Shown: positions 27,900-36,013, numbered from the stretch's first letter. The stretch: DNA of 38,063 nt from JAJPHT01 sp035526585 (GCA_035526585.1 DATLCC010000031.1:1-38063); one strand, 5' to 3'. Notes: a model not told the origin generated them from the sequence alone. Program-made: numbers and translations.

Positions 27900-29000
27900 T
27901 CAGCGATATCGTTCTTCCTTGGCGCGCATCGCGTCGCGCCCCATCTTCCCCCACTTGCGCGCCTGCTCGCGGCTCGCGCGCGCATCGGCGCGAAGCGCCG
28001 CGCTCGCGGCTTCGCGCTTCAGCTTCTCCCACGCGGCAAAGCGCTCCGGCGCCACCTGGCCGCGCACGGCGCAGCCTGGCTCATTCGCGTGCTTGCAGTC
28101 GGAGAATTTGCAGCCCGCCGCGAGCGCCTCGATGTCCGAAAAGACCTCGCTGACGCCTTCGCCCGCGTCCCAGACGCCAAGCTCCCGCACGCCGGGCGTG
28201 TCGAGGAGCACGCCGCCGCCTGGGAGCGCCAACAGATGGCGCGCGGTCGTCGTGTGGCGACCTTTGCGGTCCGACGCTCGCACCTCGCTCGTCGCCAGCG
28301 CATCCACTCCGAGAAGCGCGTTCACGAGGCTCGACTTGCCGACCCCCGAGGGGCCCACGAACGCCGCCGTGACGCCCGCGGGCACGAGCGCGCGCAGCGC
28401 CTCCAGGCCCGCGCCGGTGGCGGCGCTCGTCGTCACGACCTCGACGCCCGGCGGCGCCGCGCCTGAGCCTTCGGGCGCGCCGAGGTCGGCCTTGTTGAGC
28501 ACGAGCACCGGGCGCGCCCCTGCGCTCGCCGCCATCACGAGATAGCGTTCGATCCGGCGCACATTCAGCGCGCCATCGAGCGACGCGACGATGAAGAGCA
28601 CGTCCACGTTCGCGGCGACGACCTGCGCGCTCCCTTCTTCACCCGCCGCTGCGCGCGCGATGACGCCGCGCCGCGGGAGCAGCGCGCGGATCGTCGCGGG
28701 CTCCGCAGCGAAGCGAGGCGCGGACGGGTCCGTAGCCGCGTCGGGCGGGGCGACGTCGAGCGCGACCCAGTCGCCCACCGCGGGGGCGCGTTCGCGGAGG
28801 TGGCCTGGCAGGCGCGCGAAGGTGCTCGGCGCGTCTGCGGACGCGTCGGCACCTCCGGGCGCGTCGGCTCCGCGGGCGTGGACGACGAGGTAGCCCGTCT
28901 TGTCCTGCCGCGCGACGCGGCCGGGGGCTAGGTGACGGGTACCTAGCCCTTCCCAGTGTGCCTGCAGCTCGGGGGTCCAGCCCCACTGTCTGAGATCCAT
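27900..29000 (-). CDS. rsgA: Ribosome small-subunit-dependent GTPase RsgA
   Basis: 366 residues, a circularly permuted GTPase (G4-G5-G1-G2-G3 order). Visible: an N-terminal OB-like region (about 25-110), NKAD at 169-172, VTTSAATGAGL (G5), the P-loop GPSGVGKSSL from 216, the RKGRHTTT switch, DTPG at 267-270, and the zinc knuckle Cys297, Cys302, His304, Cys310 (CKFSDCKHANEPGCAV). RsgA acts in 30S subunit maturation in bacteria. The family is typical of bacteria and rare in archaea, so lateral transfer is likely. An insertion rich in Ala/Asp (ADAPGGADASADAPS) sits in the N-terminal domain. It converges on PCNA. Confidence 0.95.
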   Translation of the reverse strand: MDLRQWGWTPELQAHWEGLGTRHLAPGRVARQDKTGYLVVHARGADAPGGADASADAPSTFARLPGHLRERAPAVGDWVALDVAPPDAATDPSAPRFAAEPATIRALLPRRGVIARAAAGEEGSAQVVAANVDVLFIVASLDGALNVRRIERYLVMAASAGARPVLVLNKADLGAPEGSGAAPPGVEVVTTSAATGAGLEALRALVPAGVTAAFVGPSGVGKSSLVNALLGVDALATSEVRASDRKGRHTTTARHLLALPGGGVLLDTPGVRELGVWDAGEGVSEVFSDIEALAAGCKFSDCKHANEPGCAVRGQVAPERFAAWEKLKREAASAALRADARASREQARKWGKMGRDAMRAKEERYR

Positions 29001-29034
29001 GTGTGTCGACTCCAGGTGAACGTGATCGAAAAAG

Positions 29035-29054
29035 CACGCGCGCTGGCGCGCGTG
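29035..29054. repeat. Perfect GC hairpin upstream of rsgA
   Basis: CACGCGCG, CTGG, CGCGCGTG. It lies 35-54 bases upstream of the rsgA start. The 29001-29307 space otherwise holds the repeat at 29200 and no gene that I can support. Confidence 0.4.
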
Positions 29055-29199
29055 GGGTCGTGGGCCGCGCGGGCGCGGCGGTCACCAGGTGGCCATGACG
29101 GCCGGGCTGGTGGTCGGGGCAAGGAACTGCATCAAGGGACCACCTCTGCCGCGTGATCCGCCGACGGTTCGCATGAATGTTTGGACAGAAAAAGCAGAA

Positions 29200-29287
29200 G
29201 GCGGAAGCGGACGTGGAAGCGGAAAAGGAACCGGGCCCCTGTCCGCCCCGCTTCCGGCTTCCGCTTCCTCTTCCTCTTCCGGTTGCC
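29200..29287. repeat. Word-iterated hairpin upstream of rsgA
   Basis: The left arm (from 29200) is built of GGAAGCGG/GGAAAAGG words. The right arm (29248-29287) carries their complements CCGCTTCC, CTTCCTC, CTTCCGG. Pairing is imperfect but extends over more than 30 bases. It lies between the stop of the PT-rich membrane protein gene and the rsgA start, co-directional. Confidence 0.55.
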
Positions 29288-29307
29288 GGCAGGAGGCGTC
29301 GTCCGCC

Positions 29308-30096
29308 TCAGTAGCGCGTCGTGCGGCGCGTGTGGTCACGGCGCGACGTGCGGTCCGCGCCCCAGCGGCGCTGGAGGAGCCCGCCCACGAGGCCGCCCGA
29401 GAGGCCGCCCGCGAGCGTGTTGGCGAGGAGCCAGAGGAGGCCGGCGCCCGTGAAGAGGTACGGGATCGTGTTGCCCCAGCCGGGAGCGACGCCGTAGGGG
29501 AGCGTCACGCCGGAGAGGTCGAGGTTCGCCGCGCCGGCGCCAAGCGCGAAGCCGACGCCCGCGAGGAGGAGCATCACGATCGGGCCCACGAAGCCTCCGA
29601 TCGCACCGGCGGAGGCGCCAAGGCCTGCGTCACGCGAGGCGTGTCCGGCCCACGAGCCGAGGCCCAGCGCAAGGACAGGGGCCGCCATGAATGGCAGTAG
29701 TCCGACGAGGATGGACGGGAGGGCGGCCGCGCCGGCGGCGATGTCGTTGCCGTCGAGGCCGCCGTTGTTGTTCCCGTCGCGCGCTGCTTCCGCGGCGTTG
29801 TCGAGGGCGAACGCGGCGGCGAAGCCGAGGACACCCAGGACGAGCCCGAGGATCGCGAAGATGCCGATCGTGCCCATCACACCTTCGCGCAGCCCGAAGC
29901 GGAACGGGCCTGCGGTGACTTCGCGCGTCATGGTGTCCGTCGTCCGCGGGCGGCGGCGGTCATCGTGCGTCGTCGTGCCGTAGGTCGGGTCCACCGGTGA
30001 CGGTGTCGTGGCGTAGCCCGGCGCGTACGGGTCGTACGCCTGGCTGGTCGGATAGGTCGGGGTGGTCGGGTACGTGGGGTCTGTCGGTGACGTCAT
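29308..30096 (-). CDS. Membrane protein with Pro/Thr/Tyr-rich N-terminal tail
   Basis: 262 residues. The first 60 are a low-complexity tail with PTYPTTPTYPTS-like repeats and a basic patch (DDRRRPRTTD). It is followed by GPFRFGLREGVMGTIGIFAILGLVLGVLGFAAAFAL (helix 1), a Asn/Gly/Asp loop (RDGNNNGGLDGNDIAAG), and three or four further Gly/Ala-rich helices. The last, TGAGLLWLLANTLAGGLSGGLVGGLL, ends in a basic tail (RRWGADRTSRRDHTRRTTRY). The composition resembles uncharacterised archaeal glycine-zipper membrane proteins. No enzymatic motif was seen. Confidence 0.68.
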   Translation of the reverse strand: MTSPTDPTYPTTPTYPTSQAYDPYAPGYATTPSPVDPTYGTTTHDDRRRPRTTDTMTREVTAGPFRFGLREGVMGTIGIFAILGLVLGVLGFAAAFALDNAAEAARDGNNNGGLDGNDIAAGAAALPSILVGLLPFMAAPVLALGLGSWAGHASRDAGLGASAGAIGGFVGPIVMLLLAGVGFALGAGAANLDLSGVTLPYGVAPGWGNTIPYLFTGAGLLWLLANTLAGGLSGGLVGGLLQRRWGADRTSRRDHTRRTTRY

Positions 30097-30141
30097 GGTG
30101 GCGACGTGCGCGGCTCGGTCAAAGCCCGTTCTGGCCCGATC

Positions 30142-31665
30142 TTAGCTCGTCGGCACTTCGACGGTGAGGACGATATCATAGAGGCCGGGCTGGCGGTTCG
30201 TCGCGTGCGCGATGTCGCTCGTCGACACCTGCAACGCGAGCGTGTGGCCCTCGGGGATGATGTAGCTCACGCCCACGAGGTCGACGTCCGCGCGGCTCAC
30301 GCTGAAGGGCGACACCGGCACGCGGAACGCCTGCGTCTGTCCGTCGAGCACCGTGCCGTCCGTCGCGTCGACGAGGCGGAAGAAGAGGAACGCTTCCGTG
30401 CCGATGCCGGAGACCTCGAGGTGCACGTGGCCGATGCCGTTCGCGGTGAGGGGGCCCTGCGCGATGGGCACGAGCTGGCTCGTGACGGTCTGGTCCTGCA
30501 CCGGCGCGTCCGGCGTCTGGGCGCCCACTCCGCCCGCGCTTACGGCGAAGCCGCCGCCGCCCGTCGGGGCCGGCGTGGAGGCGAGCGTGATCGTGGCGCT
30601 CGCGCTCTTCCAGTCCGCGTTCACGGGGGGCCACTGCGAGGCCGTGTGCCACGCGCCGTCGTTGGTCTGCCACTCGACGTTGTCCGTGTGGCCGAGGTCG
30701 CGGTTCGACAGGTAGTGACCCAGCCAGTCCAATACGGCCTCGTTCACGTGCGCGTTGTCCGCGACGTAGGGGCAGCCCGCGTGACCGCCGCAGTAGAGGA
30801 GGAGACTGGCGTCCACTCCGCGCGCGCGGAGGCCCTCGTAGTTGGCGACGGCCTCGTTCGGGTTGAAGAGCGTGTCCGGAAGACCCTGCGTGATGAGCGC
30901 GGGCGCGCGGATGCTCTCCATCCACGCGACAGCCGAGCGCTCGCGGAGCCCTTCCTGGGCTTCAGGCGTGAGCGAGTTCGTGGCGTGCGCCTCGGCCCAC
31001 CATGTCGGGAGGTTCAGGTCGTAGCTGCGCGGCTCGGGGCCGCCGGCGTTCTGCAGGCCGCCGGTCGTGCCCGTCGCGACGCCGGCGCCAAAGAGCGCCT
31101 CGACCCAGAGGAGCTTGGGGACGCCGTTGGGGTCCAGGCTCTGGCGCAGGTCGTTCCAGGTGATATCAGGCGTGATCGCGTCGATGCGCGGGTCGAAGGC
31201 CGCGGTGAGGAGCTGGATGCCGCCCGCGTAGCTGCCGCCCGTCATGCCGACCCGCGGATCGCCCGCGTCGTCCTGCAGGATGGCGTCGTTCGCCGCGAGG
31301 AGGTCGACAAGCGCCATCGTGTCCTTGACCTCGTAGGCCGGGCTGTCGAGCTCCACGAAGCCGCCGGACTGGCCGAAGCCGCGCGAGTCCCAGGTGAGGA
31401 CCGCGAAGCCCGCGCCGAGAAGGCGCGCGACGGCACCCGTGGGAGTCGCGGTGCGCGAGCCCGCCCAGCCGTGCGTCATGAGGACCGCGGGCACGGGCGA
31501 CTCGGCGCTCGCGCCCTCGGGCAGGAAGAGCGTGTACACGATGGACGTGCCATCGAAGGACGTCATGCTGCCCGTGGTCTGGCTCGCCGCCTGGGCGGGG
31601 ACGAGGAAGGACGGCGCCGCGACGGCGGCGGTGAGAAGGACGACTGCGACGGCTGAGAGCCTCAA
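30142..31665 (-). CDS. Secreted alpha/beta hydrolase, X-Pro dipeptidyl-peptidase (S15) family
   Basis: 507 residues. A signal peptide (MRLSAVAVVLLTAAVAAPSFLVPAQAA) precedes an alpha/beta hydrolase domain with MTHGWAGSRT (oxyanion region) and TWDSRGFGQSGG. The nucleophile is Ser145 in GMTGGSYAGGIQ, with Asp264 in ITQGLPDTLFNPNEA and His295 in YCGGHAGCP. The last 180 residues are a beta-jellyroll as in PepX_C/CocE-type S15 enzymes (GTVLDGQTQAFRVPVSPFSVSRADVDLVGVSYIIPEGHTLALQVSTSD). It is likely an extracellular peptidase or esterase. The start is TTG at 31665 with GGAGG about 10 bases before it; no ATG gives the signal peptide. Confidence 0.9.
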   Translation of the reverse strand: MRLSAVAVVLLTAAVAAPSFLVPAQAASQTTGSMTSFDGTSIVYTLFLPEGASAESPVPAVLMTHGWAGSRTATPTGAVARLLGAGFAVLTWDSRGFGQSGGFVELDSPAYEVKDTMALVDLLAANDAILQDDAGDPRVGMTGGSYAGGIQLLTAAFDPRIDAITPDITWNDLRQSLDPNGVPKLLWVEALFGAGVATGTTGGLQNAGGPEPRSYDLNLPTWWAEAHATNSLTPEAQEGLRERSAVAWMESIRAPALITQGLPDTLFNPNEAVANYEGLRARGVDASLLLYCGGHAGCPYVADNAHVNEAVLDWLGHYLSNRDLGHTDNVEWQTNDGAWHTASQWPPVNADWKSASATITLASTPAPTGGGGFAVSAGGVGAQTPDAPVQDQTVTSQLVPIAQGPLTANGIGHVHLEVSGIGTEAFLFFRLVDATDGTVLDGQTQAFRVPVSPFSVSRADVDLVGVSYIIPEGHTLALQVSTSDIAHATNRQPGLYDIVLTVEVPTS

Positions 31666-31700
31666 CTGGATGCCTCCAAGGCGCGAGCCCCGGAAGAGGG

Positions 31701-31731
31701 CTTAAACTTCCTCGCTTCAGAGGCTTCTTAT
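31701..31731. promoter_or_regulatory. Divergent TATA-like boxes of the S15 hydrolase and thrB
   Basis: Minus strand GTTTAAG (31707-31701) is about 39 bases before the hydrolase TTG, leaving a short leader that contains GGAGG. Plus strand CTTCTTAT (31724-31731) is about 28 bases before the thrB ATG, consistent with a leaderless message. Confidence 0.5.
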
Positions 31732-31755
31732 CGGGCCGGCGGGGTGCTCTCGCCC

Positions 31756-32676
31756 ATGCAAGCCTCGGCGGACGCGCCGTGCACGGTAGGCAATTTTGGG
31801 CCCGGGTTCGACGTGCTCTCCATGGCGCTGGCCAAGCGCGGAGACACCGTCAGCGTCCAGACCGCGGAGGCCGACTCCGTCTCCGTCCGCGGCGCGGGCA
31901 GCGACCGGGTCCCGACCGAGTGGGCGAAGAACAGCGCATGCGCCAGCATCGACGAGCTGCGTCGGCGCACCGGCATGCGCACGCCGCTCGCGGTCATGAT
32001 CGAGAAGTCGGTGCCGCCTGGCTCGGGCCTCGGGAGCAGCGCCTCCTCCAACGCCGCCGCGGTGCGCGCGTTCGCGAAGTGCTTCCGCGTCACGCTCACG
32101 ATGCGCGACGCGCTCTACGCCGCGGGCGCAGGCGAGGCCGTCGCGACCGGCACTGCGCACCTCGACGACGTCGCCGCCGCGCTCTTCGGAGGCCTCACCA
32201 TCGTGGGCGGCGACACGGACCCCGTCGTGCGCATGCGGCCCCCTCCCTTCCACCTCGTCGTCGTGCGCCCCGAGGTCGACCTGCCCACGCGCGAGATGCG
32301 CAAGCTCATCCCCGACAGCTTCCCGCGCCGCGACGTCGTCCAGAACGTCTCCAACGTCGCGCGCATCATCGCGGCATGCCATCATCAGGACGGCGCGATG
32401 CTCTGCCGCGCGCTCGAAGACAACTTCAGCCGACCGTACCGCGCGCCCAAGGTCCCCCTGTGGAACGAGGCGCGCCAGGCCGCGCTCGACACGGGCGCGC
32501 TCGGGTTCATCCTGTCGGGTTCAGGCCCCGCGATGATCGCGGCGGTCCCCGAGCGCAAGGACCCGATCGCGGTGCAGCTCAAGCTGCGCGAAGTGTTCGC
32601 GAAGGGGAACGTGCAAGCGGAGATCTTCGTCACTCGTCCCGGGCCGACCATCGATTCTCCCGAGATCAAACTTTGA
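31756..32676 (+). CDS. thrB: Homoserine kinase (GHMP family)
   Basis: 306 residues. Phosphorylates homoserine, the step before threonine synthase. Visible: the N-terminal ADAPCTVGNFGPGFDVLSMAL, the GHMP ATP loop PPGSGLGSSASSNAA (87-101), and the C-terminal GALGFILSGSGPAMIAAVPE motif. FPRRDVVQNVSNVARIIAAC is typical of archaeal ThrB. The ATG at 31756 fits the family start; the frame is open only four codons upstream. It is followed by thrC after a hairpin-bearing spacer of 144 bases. Confidence 0.96.
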   Translation: MQASADAPCTVGNFGPGFDVLSMALAKRGDTVSVQTAEADSVSVRGAGSDRVPTEWAKNSACASIDELRRRTGMRTPLAVMIEKSVPPGSGLGSSASSNAAAVRAFAKCFRVTLTMRDALYAAGAGEAVATGTAHLDDVAAALFGGLTIVGGDTDPVVRMRPPPFHLVVVRPEVDLPTREMRKLIPDSFPRRDVVQNVSNVARIIAACHHQDGAMLCRALEDNFSRPYRAPKVPLWNEARQAALDTGALGFILSGSGPAMIAAVPERKDPIAVQLKLREVFAKGNVQAEIFVTRPGPTIDSPEIKL

Positions 32677-32783
32677 GGCGCTCCGCGCGGGCGACCGAAG
32701 GGCCGAAGAGAAGAAGTGCCGAAGAGATGCAAGCTTCGGCCCTTCCGTCCTTAGGCGCTTCGGTCGCCCCGCCGGAGGCGCGC
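32677..32783. repeat. Word-iterated hairpin between thrB and thrC
   Basis: A left arm with GGCGCTCCGCGCGG and GCGACCGAAGGGC pairs with GCGCTTCGGTCGC, CCCGCCGGAGGCGCGC at the right end. Inside, CCGAAG recurs several times and CTTCGG answers it. It separates two genes of one pathway and might act as a processing or attenuation site. Confidence 0.6.
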
Positions 32784-32820
32784 AAAATGCAGGTACCGCA
32801 AGCTTGACACGCACCCCCAC

Positions 32821-34005
32821 ATGCTGACAACGGTGCAGCAGCTCGCGTGCATCCAATGCACACGCACCTACCCGCTGACGGAGATCAGGTACCGGTGCGA
32901 ATGCAGCGGGCTGCTCGAAGTGCGCGCGGATTGGACGTGGAAGCCCAGCGACGCGCGCGGCGTGTGGCGCTATCGATCTCTCCTCCCGCACCTTGACGAG
33001 CGCGCGCCCGTGACGCTCGCGGAGGGCGGCACGCCGCTGCTGCGCTCGGAGCGCCTCGCGGCGTGGGCGGGCGTGCGCGAGCTGCGCGTGAAGGTCGAGG
33101 GCGCGAATCCCACGGGCAGCTTCAAGGATCGCGGGATGACGGTGGGCGTGACGCTCGCCCGGGCCCTTGGCGCCACGAGCCTCGCGTGCGCGAGCACGGG
33201 CAACACGAGCGCGTCGCTCGCGGCGTACGGCGCGCGCGCCGGCATGCGCCCGCTGGTCCTTGTCCCCAAAGGCAAGATCGCGATGGGCAAGATGGCGCAG
33301 GCGCTCGCTTTTGGCGCGCGCGTCGTCGAGATCGACGGCGACTTCGACGACGGGATGCGCCTCGTGGAGGAGCTCAGCAGCACGGGCGCCGTCTATCTCC
33401 TCAACTCCCTGAACCCGCTGCGCCTCGAAGGGCAGAAAACGCTTATGTTCGAGATCCTCGAAGAGCACGCGCCCGATCGCGTCCTCTACCCTGTGGGCAA
33501 CGGCGGCAATATCAGCGCCGGTCACAAGGCCCTCAAGGAGGCGCATGCGACGGGCCTCTCGCGCGCCGCGCCGATGCTCTCGGGCGCGCAGGCCGTGGGC
33601 GCGGCGCCCCTTGCGCGGGCGTGGCGCGAGAAGCGCGCATACGAGCCGCAGAAGGGCGCCGAGACGCTGGCGACCGCTATCAGGATCGGCGCGCCCGTGA
33701 ACGCGGCCAAAGCCGAGCGCGCCGTGCGCGAGACAGGGGGCGCGTTCGCGATCGTGAGCGACGAGGAGATCCTGGAAGCGCAGAAGACGCTCGCCGCGAC
33801 GGAAGGGATCTTCGTCGAGCCAGCGAGCGCGGCGCCCCTCGCGGGGCTCCGCAAGCTCGTGGCAGAGGGGATCGCGTCACGCTCCGAATCGGTGGTGCTC
33901 GTCGCGACGGGGAACGGGCTGAAGGATCCCGATGTGGTGGCGCGGTTCGTGGCGCCTGCGATCCGGGTGCCGGCTACGCTCGACGCGCTCCGCGGAGTCC
34001 TCTGA
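32821..34005 (+). CDS. thrC: Threonine synthase
   Basis: 394 residues, PLP fold-type II. Converts O-phosphohomoserine to threonine. It opens with a zinc-ribbon-like stretch (Cys10, Cys13, Cys26, Cys28 in LACIQCTRTYPLTEIRYRCECSG), as in many archaeal ThrC proteins. Then come EGGTPLLRSERL, the Schiff-base Lys102 in GANPTGSFKDRGMTV, ACASTGNTSASLAAYGARAG, PVGNGGNISAG (phosphate loop) and VEPASAAPLAGL. The length is normal. It lies between thrB and the COG2061 regulator, all on the plus strand. Confidence 0.96.
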   Translation: MLTTVQQLACIQCTRTYPLTEIRYRCECSGLLEVRADWTWKPSDARGVWRYRSLLPHLDERAPVTLAEGGTPLLRSERLAAWAGVRELRVKVEGANPTGSFKDRGMTVGVTLARALGATSLACASTGNTSASLAAYGARAGMRPLVLVPKGKIAMGKMAQALAFGARVVEIDGDFDDGMRLVEELSSTGAVYLLNSLNPLRLEGQKTLMFEILEEHAPDRVLYPVGNGGNISAGHKALKEAHATGLSRAAPMLSGAQAVGAAPLARAWREKRAYEPQKGAETLATAIRIGAPVNAAKAERAVRETGGAFAIVSDEEILEAQKTLAATEGIFVEPASAAPLAGLRKLVAEGIASRSESVVLVATGNGLKDPDVVARFVAPAIRVPATLDALRGVL

Positions 34006-34060
34006 GGATCCGACCGTTGCCCGCGATATCCGAGTTTCCCTAGTATGGGCCAACGAGCAA

Positions 34061-34070
34061 CCTTTAGACC
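34061..34070 (+). promoter_or_regulatory. TATA-like box upstream of the ACT-domain gene
   Basis: CCTTTAGACC is centred about 38 bases before the ATG at 34104, leaving a leader of about 12 bases. It suggests that the ACT gene has its own promoter apart from thrC. Confidence 0.4.
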
Positions 34071-34103
34071 CGCCAGCGGACATGGCCCCATCAGCGTGCC
34101 CGG

Positions 34104-34598
34104 ATGAAGATCGACGTCTCCCTTGAGCTACGCGACAGCCCCGGCCAGCTCTCCGCGGCGCTCGCCACCATCTCGCGCTTCGGCGGCAACGTCCAGAGCG
34201 TCCTCCACGAGCACGGCCGCAAGAAGGGCGACTGGATCCCAGTGCGTGTCGTGCTCGACGTGCCCAAGGAGAACATCGACGCGCTCCTCTCCGGGCTCAA
34301 GGAGGAGCACCGCGTCATCAACGTCTCCGGCAGCGTGGCGACGCTCCCGTTCGCGTTCCTGCTCCTCGGCCACGTCTTCGAGTCGCACGTGAACGAGATC
34401 ACGGACGCCGTCTTCGCGGCCGGCGCCGAGGTGCGCCGCTTCAGCGCGGAGATCGAGGCGCGCGAGCACCCGAGCGCGGCGCTCGTCGAGATCGCCGCGA
34501 ACTCGCCGGACGCGCTGCGCGATGCGCGCGACCGTGTCGCCGCGCTCGCGAGAACGAAAGGGCTCGTGTACGTCGAAAGCCTCGGGGTGGAAGCGTGA
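34104..34598 (+). CDS. ACT-domain protein, predicted allosteric regulator of homoserine dehydrogenase (COG2061)
   Basis: 164 residues. The N-terminal ACT domain is IDVSLELRDSPGQLSAALATISRFGGNVQSVLHEHG, with the usual glycine and the beta-alpha-beta pattern. The second half (SGSVATLPFAFLLLGHVFESHVNEITDAVFAAGAEVRRFSAEIEAREHPSAALVEI) matches the COG2061 extension. ACT domains bind amino acids; here threonine feedback on Hom is the likely role, because this Hom lacks its own C-terminal ACT domain and the genes are adjacent. The start ATG is unambiguous. Confidence 0.88.
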   Translation: MKIDVSLELRDSPGQLSAALATISRFGGNVQSVLHEHGRKKGDWIPVRVVLDVPKENIDALLSGLKEEHRVINVSGSVATLPFAFLLLGHVFESHVNEITDAVFAAGAEVRRFSAEIEAREHPSAALVEIAANSPDALRDARDRVAALARTKGLVYVESLGVEA

Positions 34599-34618
34599 TC
34601 CCTTCTCCACGTCGAAAC

Positions 34619-34688
34619 CGAAACCACGGAGGGCCACGGAGGGTCTTGGAAACGTGCCTTTCCATCTCCGTGGCCCTCCGTGGCTTCG
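34619..34688. repeat. CCACGGAGG-family inverted repeat, copy 3
   Basis: CGAAACCACGGAGGGCCACG begins the 23-base left arm (34619-34641); the right arm is 34666-34688, with one mismatch. The loop starts GGTCTT as in copy 2. It lies in the 106-base spacer between the ACT gene and hom. Confidence 0.75.
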
Positions 34689-34704
34689 TCATGGGGGCCG
34701 CATC

Positions 34705-35661
34705 ATGACGGCAAGGATCCTGCTTGCGGGGCACGGCAGCGTGGGCAAGGCGTTCCACGAGCTCGCGATCGAGAGCGGCGTCGGCAAGGTCGTCGGCGTC
34801 GTGCGCCGCGCGGGCGCCTGGCTCGACGAGGCCGGCGTCGCGCCCGGCGGCACGCTCCTCGCGAAACGCCAGCACGTGAGCGTCGTCGAGGCGCTCGACA
34901 AGCTGCGGCCCGATGTCTTCGTCGAGCTCACCCCGAGCAATCTGCAGACCGGCGAGCCTGGCGCGGCGCACATCCGCGCGGCGCTCGAGCGCGGCATTCC
35001 TGTCGTTACGGCCAACAAGGGGCCGCTGCTGCGCCACTTCGACGCGCTCACGAGCCTCGCGCGCGAGAAGAGGACGCCGTTCCGCTTCGAAGGCACCGTC
35101 GGCGGCAGCATCCCCGTCATGAACCTCCATGAGTTCGCGCTCGTGGGGAACCCCGTGACGCGCGTGGACGGCATCCTGAATGGCACGTCGAACTACATCC
35201 TCACGCGCATGGCGGAGGAAGGGCTCGGCTTCGACGAGGCGCTGAAGGAAGCGCAGGAGCTGGGCTACGCCGAGGCGGACCCGACCGCGGACGTCGGCGG
35301 CCACGACGCCGCCGCGAAGCTCTGCATCCTCGCGAACGCGGTCCTCGGCGTTCCCGTGAAGTTCGAGGACGTCGGCCGCGAAGGCATCCAGAGCATCACC
35401 GCGGCCGCGATCCGCCTCGCGGAGAAGGAAGGCTACGCGATCCGCCTCATCGCGAGCGTGGATGCGGCGACGAAGAAGGCGTCGGTCGCGCCGCGCCTCG
35501 TGCCGCACGCGAGCACGCTGAATGTGCGCGGGACGCTCAACGTCGTGCGGTTCACCACGAAGTATGCGGGCGCCTTCACCATCTCCGGCAAGGGTGCTGG
35601 CGGCAAGGAGACGGCGACCGCGGTGCTCTCCGACGTGTTGCACGTGCTCGCGAAGAGGTGA
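34705..35661 (+). CDS. hom: Homoserine dehydrogenase
   Basis: 318 residues, monofunctional, without an aspartokinase or ACT domain. Reduces aspartate semialdehyde to homoserine. Visible: the NAD(P) loop ILLAGHGSVGKAFHEL, VFVELTPSNLQTGEPGAAHIRAALERGIPVVTANKGPLL, FEGTVGGSIPVMNLHEFALVGN, GILNGTSNYILTRM, and EAQELGYAEADPTADVGGHDAAAKLCILAN with the catalytic Asp/Lys. The ATG at 34705 is the first that gives the dinucleotide fold. It is the last gene of the threonine cluster, followed four bases later by a small membrane protein. Confidence 0.96.
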   Translation: MTARILLAGHGSVGKAFHELAIESGVGKVVGVVRRAGAWLDEAGVAPGGTLLAKRQHVSVVEALDKLRPDVFVELTPSNLQTGEPGAAHIRAALERGIPVVTANKGPLLRHFDALTSLAREKRTPFRFEGTVGGSIPVMNLHEFALVGNPVTRVDGILNGTSNYILTRMAEEGLGFDEALKEAQELGYAEADPTADVGGHDAAAKLCILANAVLGVPVKFEDVGREGIQSITAAAIRLAEKEGYAIRLIASVDAATKKASVAPRLVPHASTLNVRGTLNVVRFTTKYAGAFTISGKGAGGKETATAVLSDVLHVLAKR

Positions 35662-35665
35662 TCGC

Positions 35666-36013
35666 ATGGACGAGGCGCACGAGGTGCGGGCCGACCTGCG
35701 CTCATACGCGCTGCGCCGCTGCATCCGCTTCTACAGCGCGATCCTCGTGACGAGCGTCGCGTGGACCGTCTCCCGGATCCCCTCGGGCCAGGCCCGGAGC
35801 GAGGCAATGCTCGGCGGCGCGTTCCTTCTGAGCGTCCTCGTCGTGGTCGAGCTGGGCGCGATGTGGGTCATGGTGGACATGGCTCGCGCTCGCGCGCGCC
35901 TGGGCGAGGGTCCTGAGACGCGCCTGTGGGCGTTCTCACAAGGACCATGGCCGTCACTCCTTGCTGCCGCGCTCTTCACCGCCCTGTCGCTCGCCTTTTT
36001 CTTCCTCGCTTAG
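35666..36013 (+). CDS. Small membrane protein
   Basis: 115 residues with about three membrane helices: FYSAILVTSVAWTVSRI, AMLGGAFLLSVLVVVELGAMWVMVDMA, and WPSLLAAALFTALSLAFFFLA at the C-terminus. A charged N-terminus (MDEAHEVRADLRSYALRRC) precedes them. No known signature. The ATG is four bases after the hom stop, so it is probably co-transcribed with the threonine genes. Confidence 0.65.
   Translation: MDEAHEVRADLRSYALRRCIRFYSAILVTSVAWTVSRIPSGQARSEAMLGGAFLLSVLVVVELGAMWVMVDMARARARLGEGPETRLWAFSQGPWPSLLAAALFTALSLAFFFLA

Noticed and set aside
29001..29199. Possible small RNA or tRNA gene upstream of rsgA
   Set aside because: Apart from the CACGCGCG hairpin I found no cloverleaf, no k-turn or C/D box pairs and no promoter-terminator pairing to support it.
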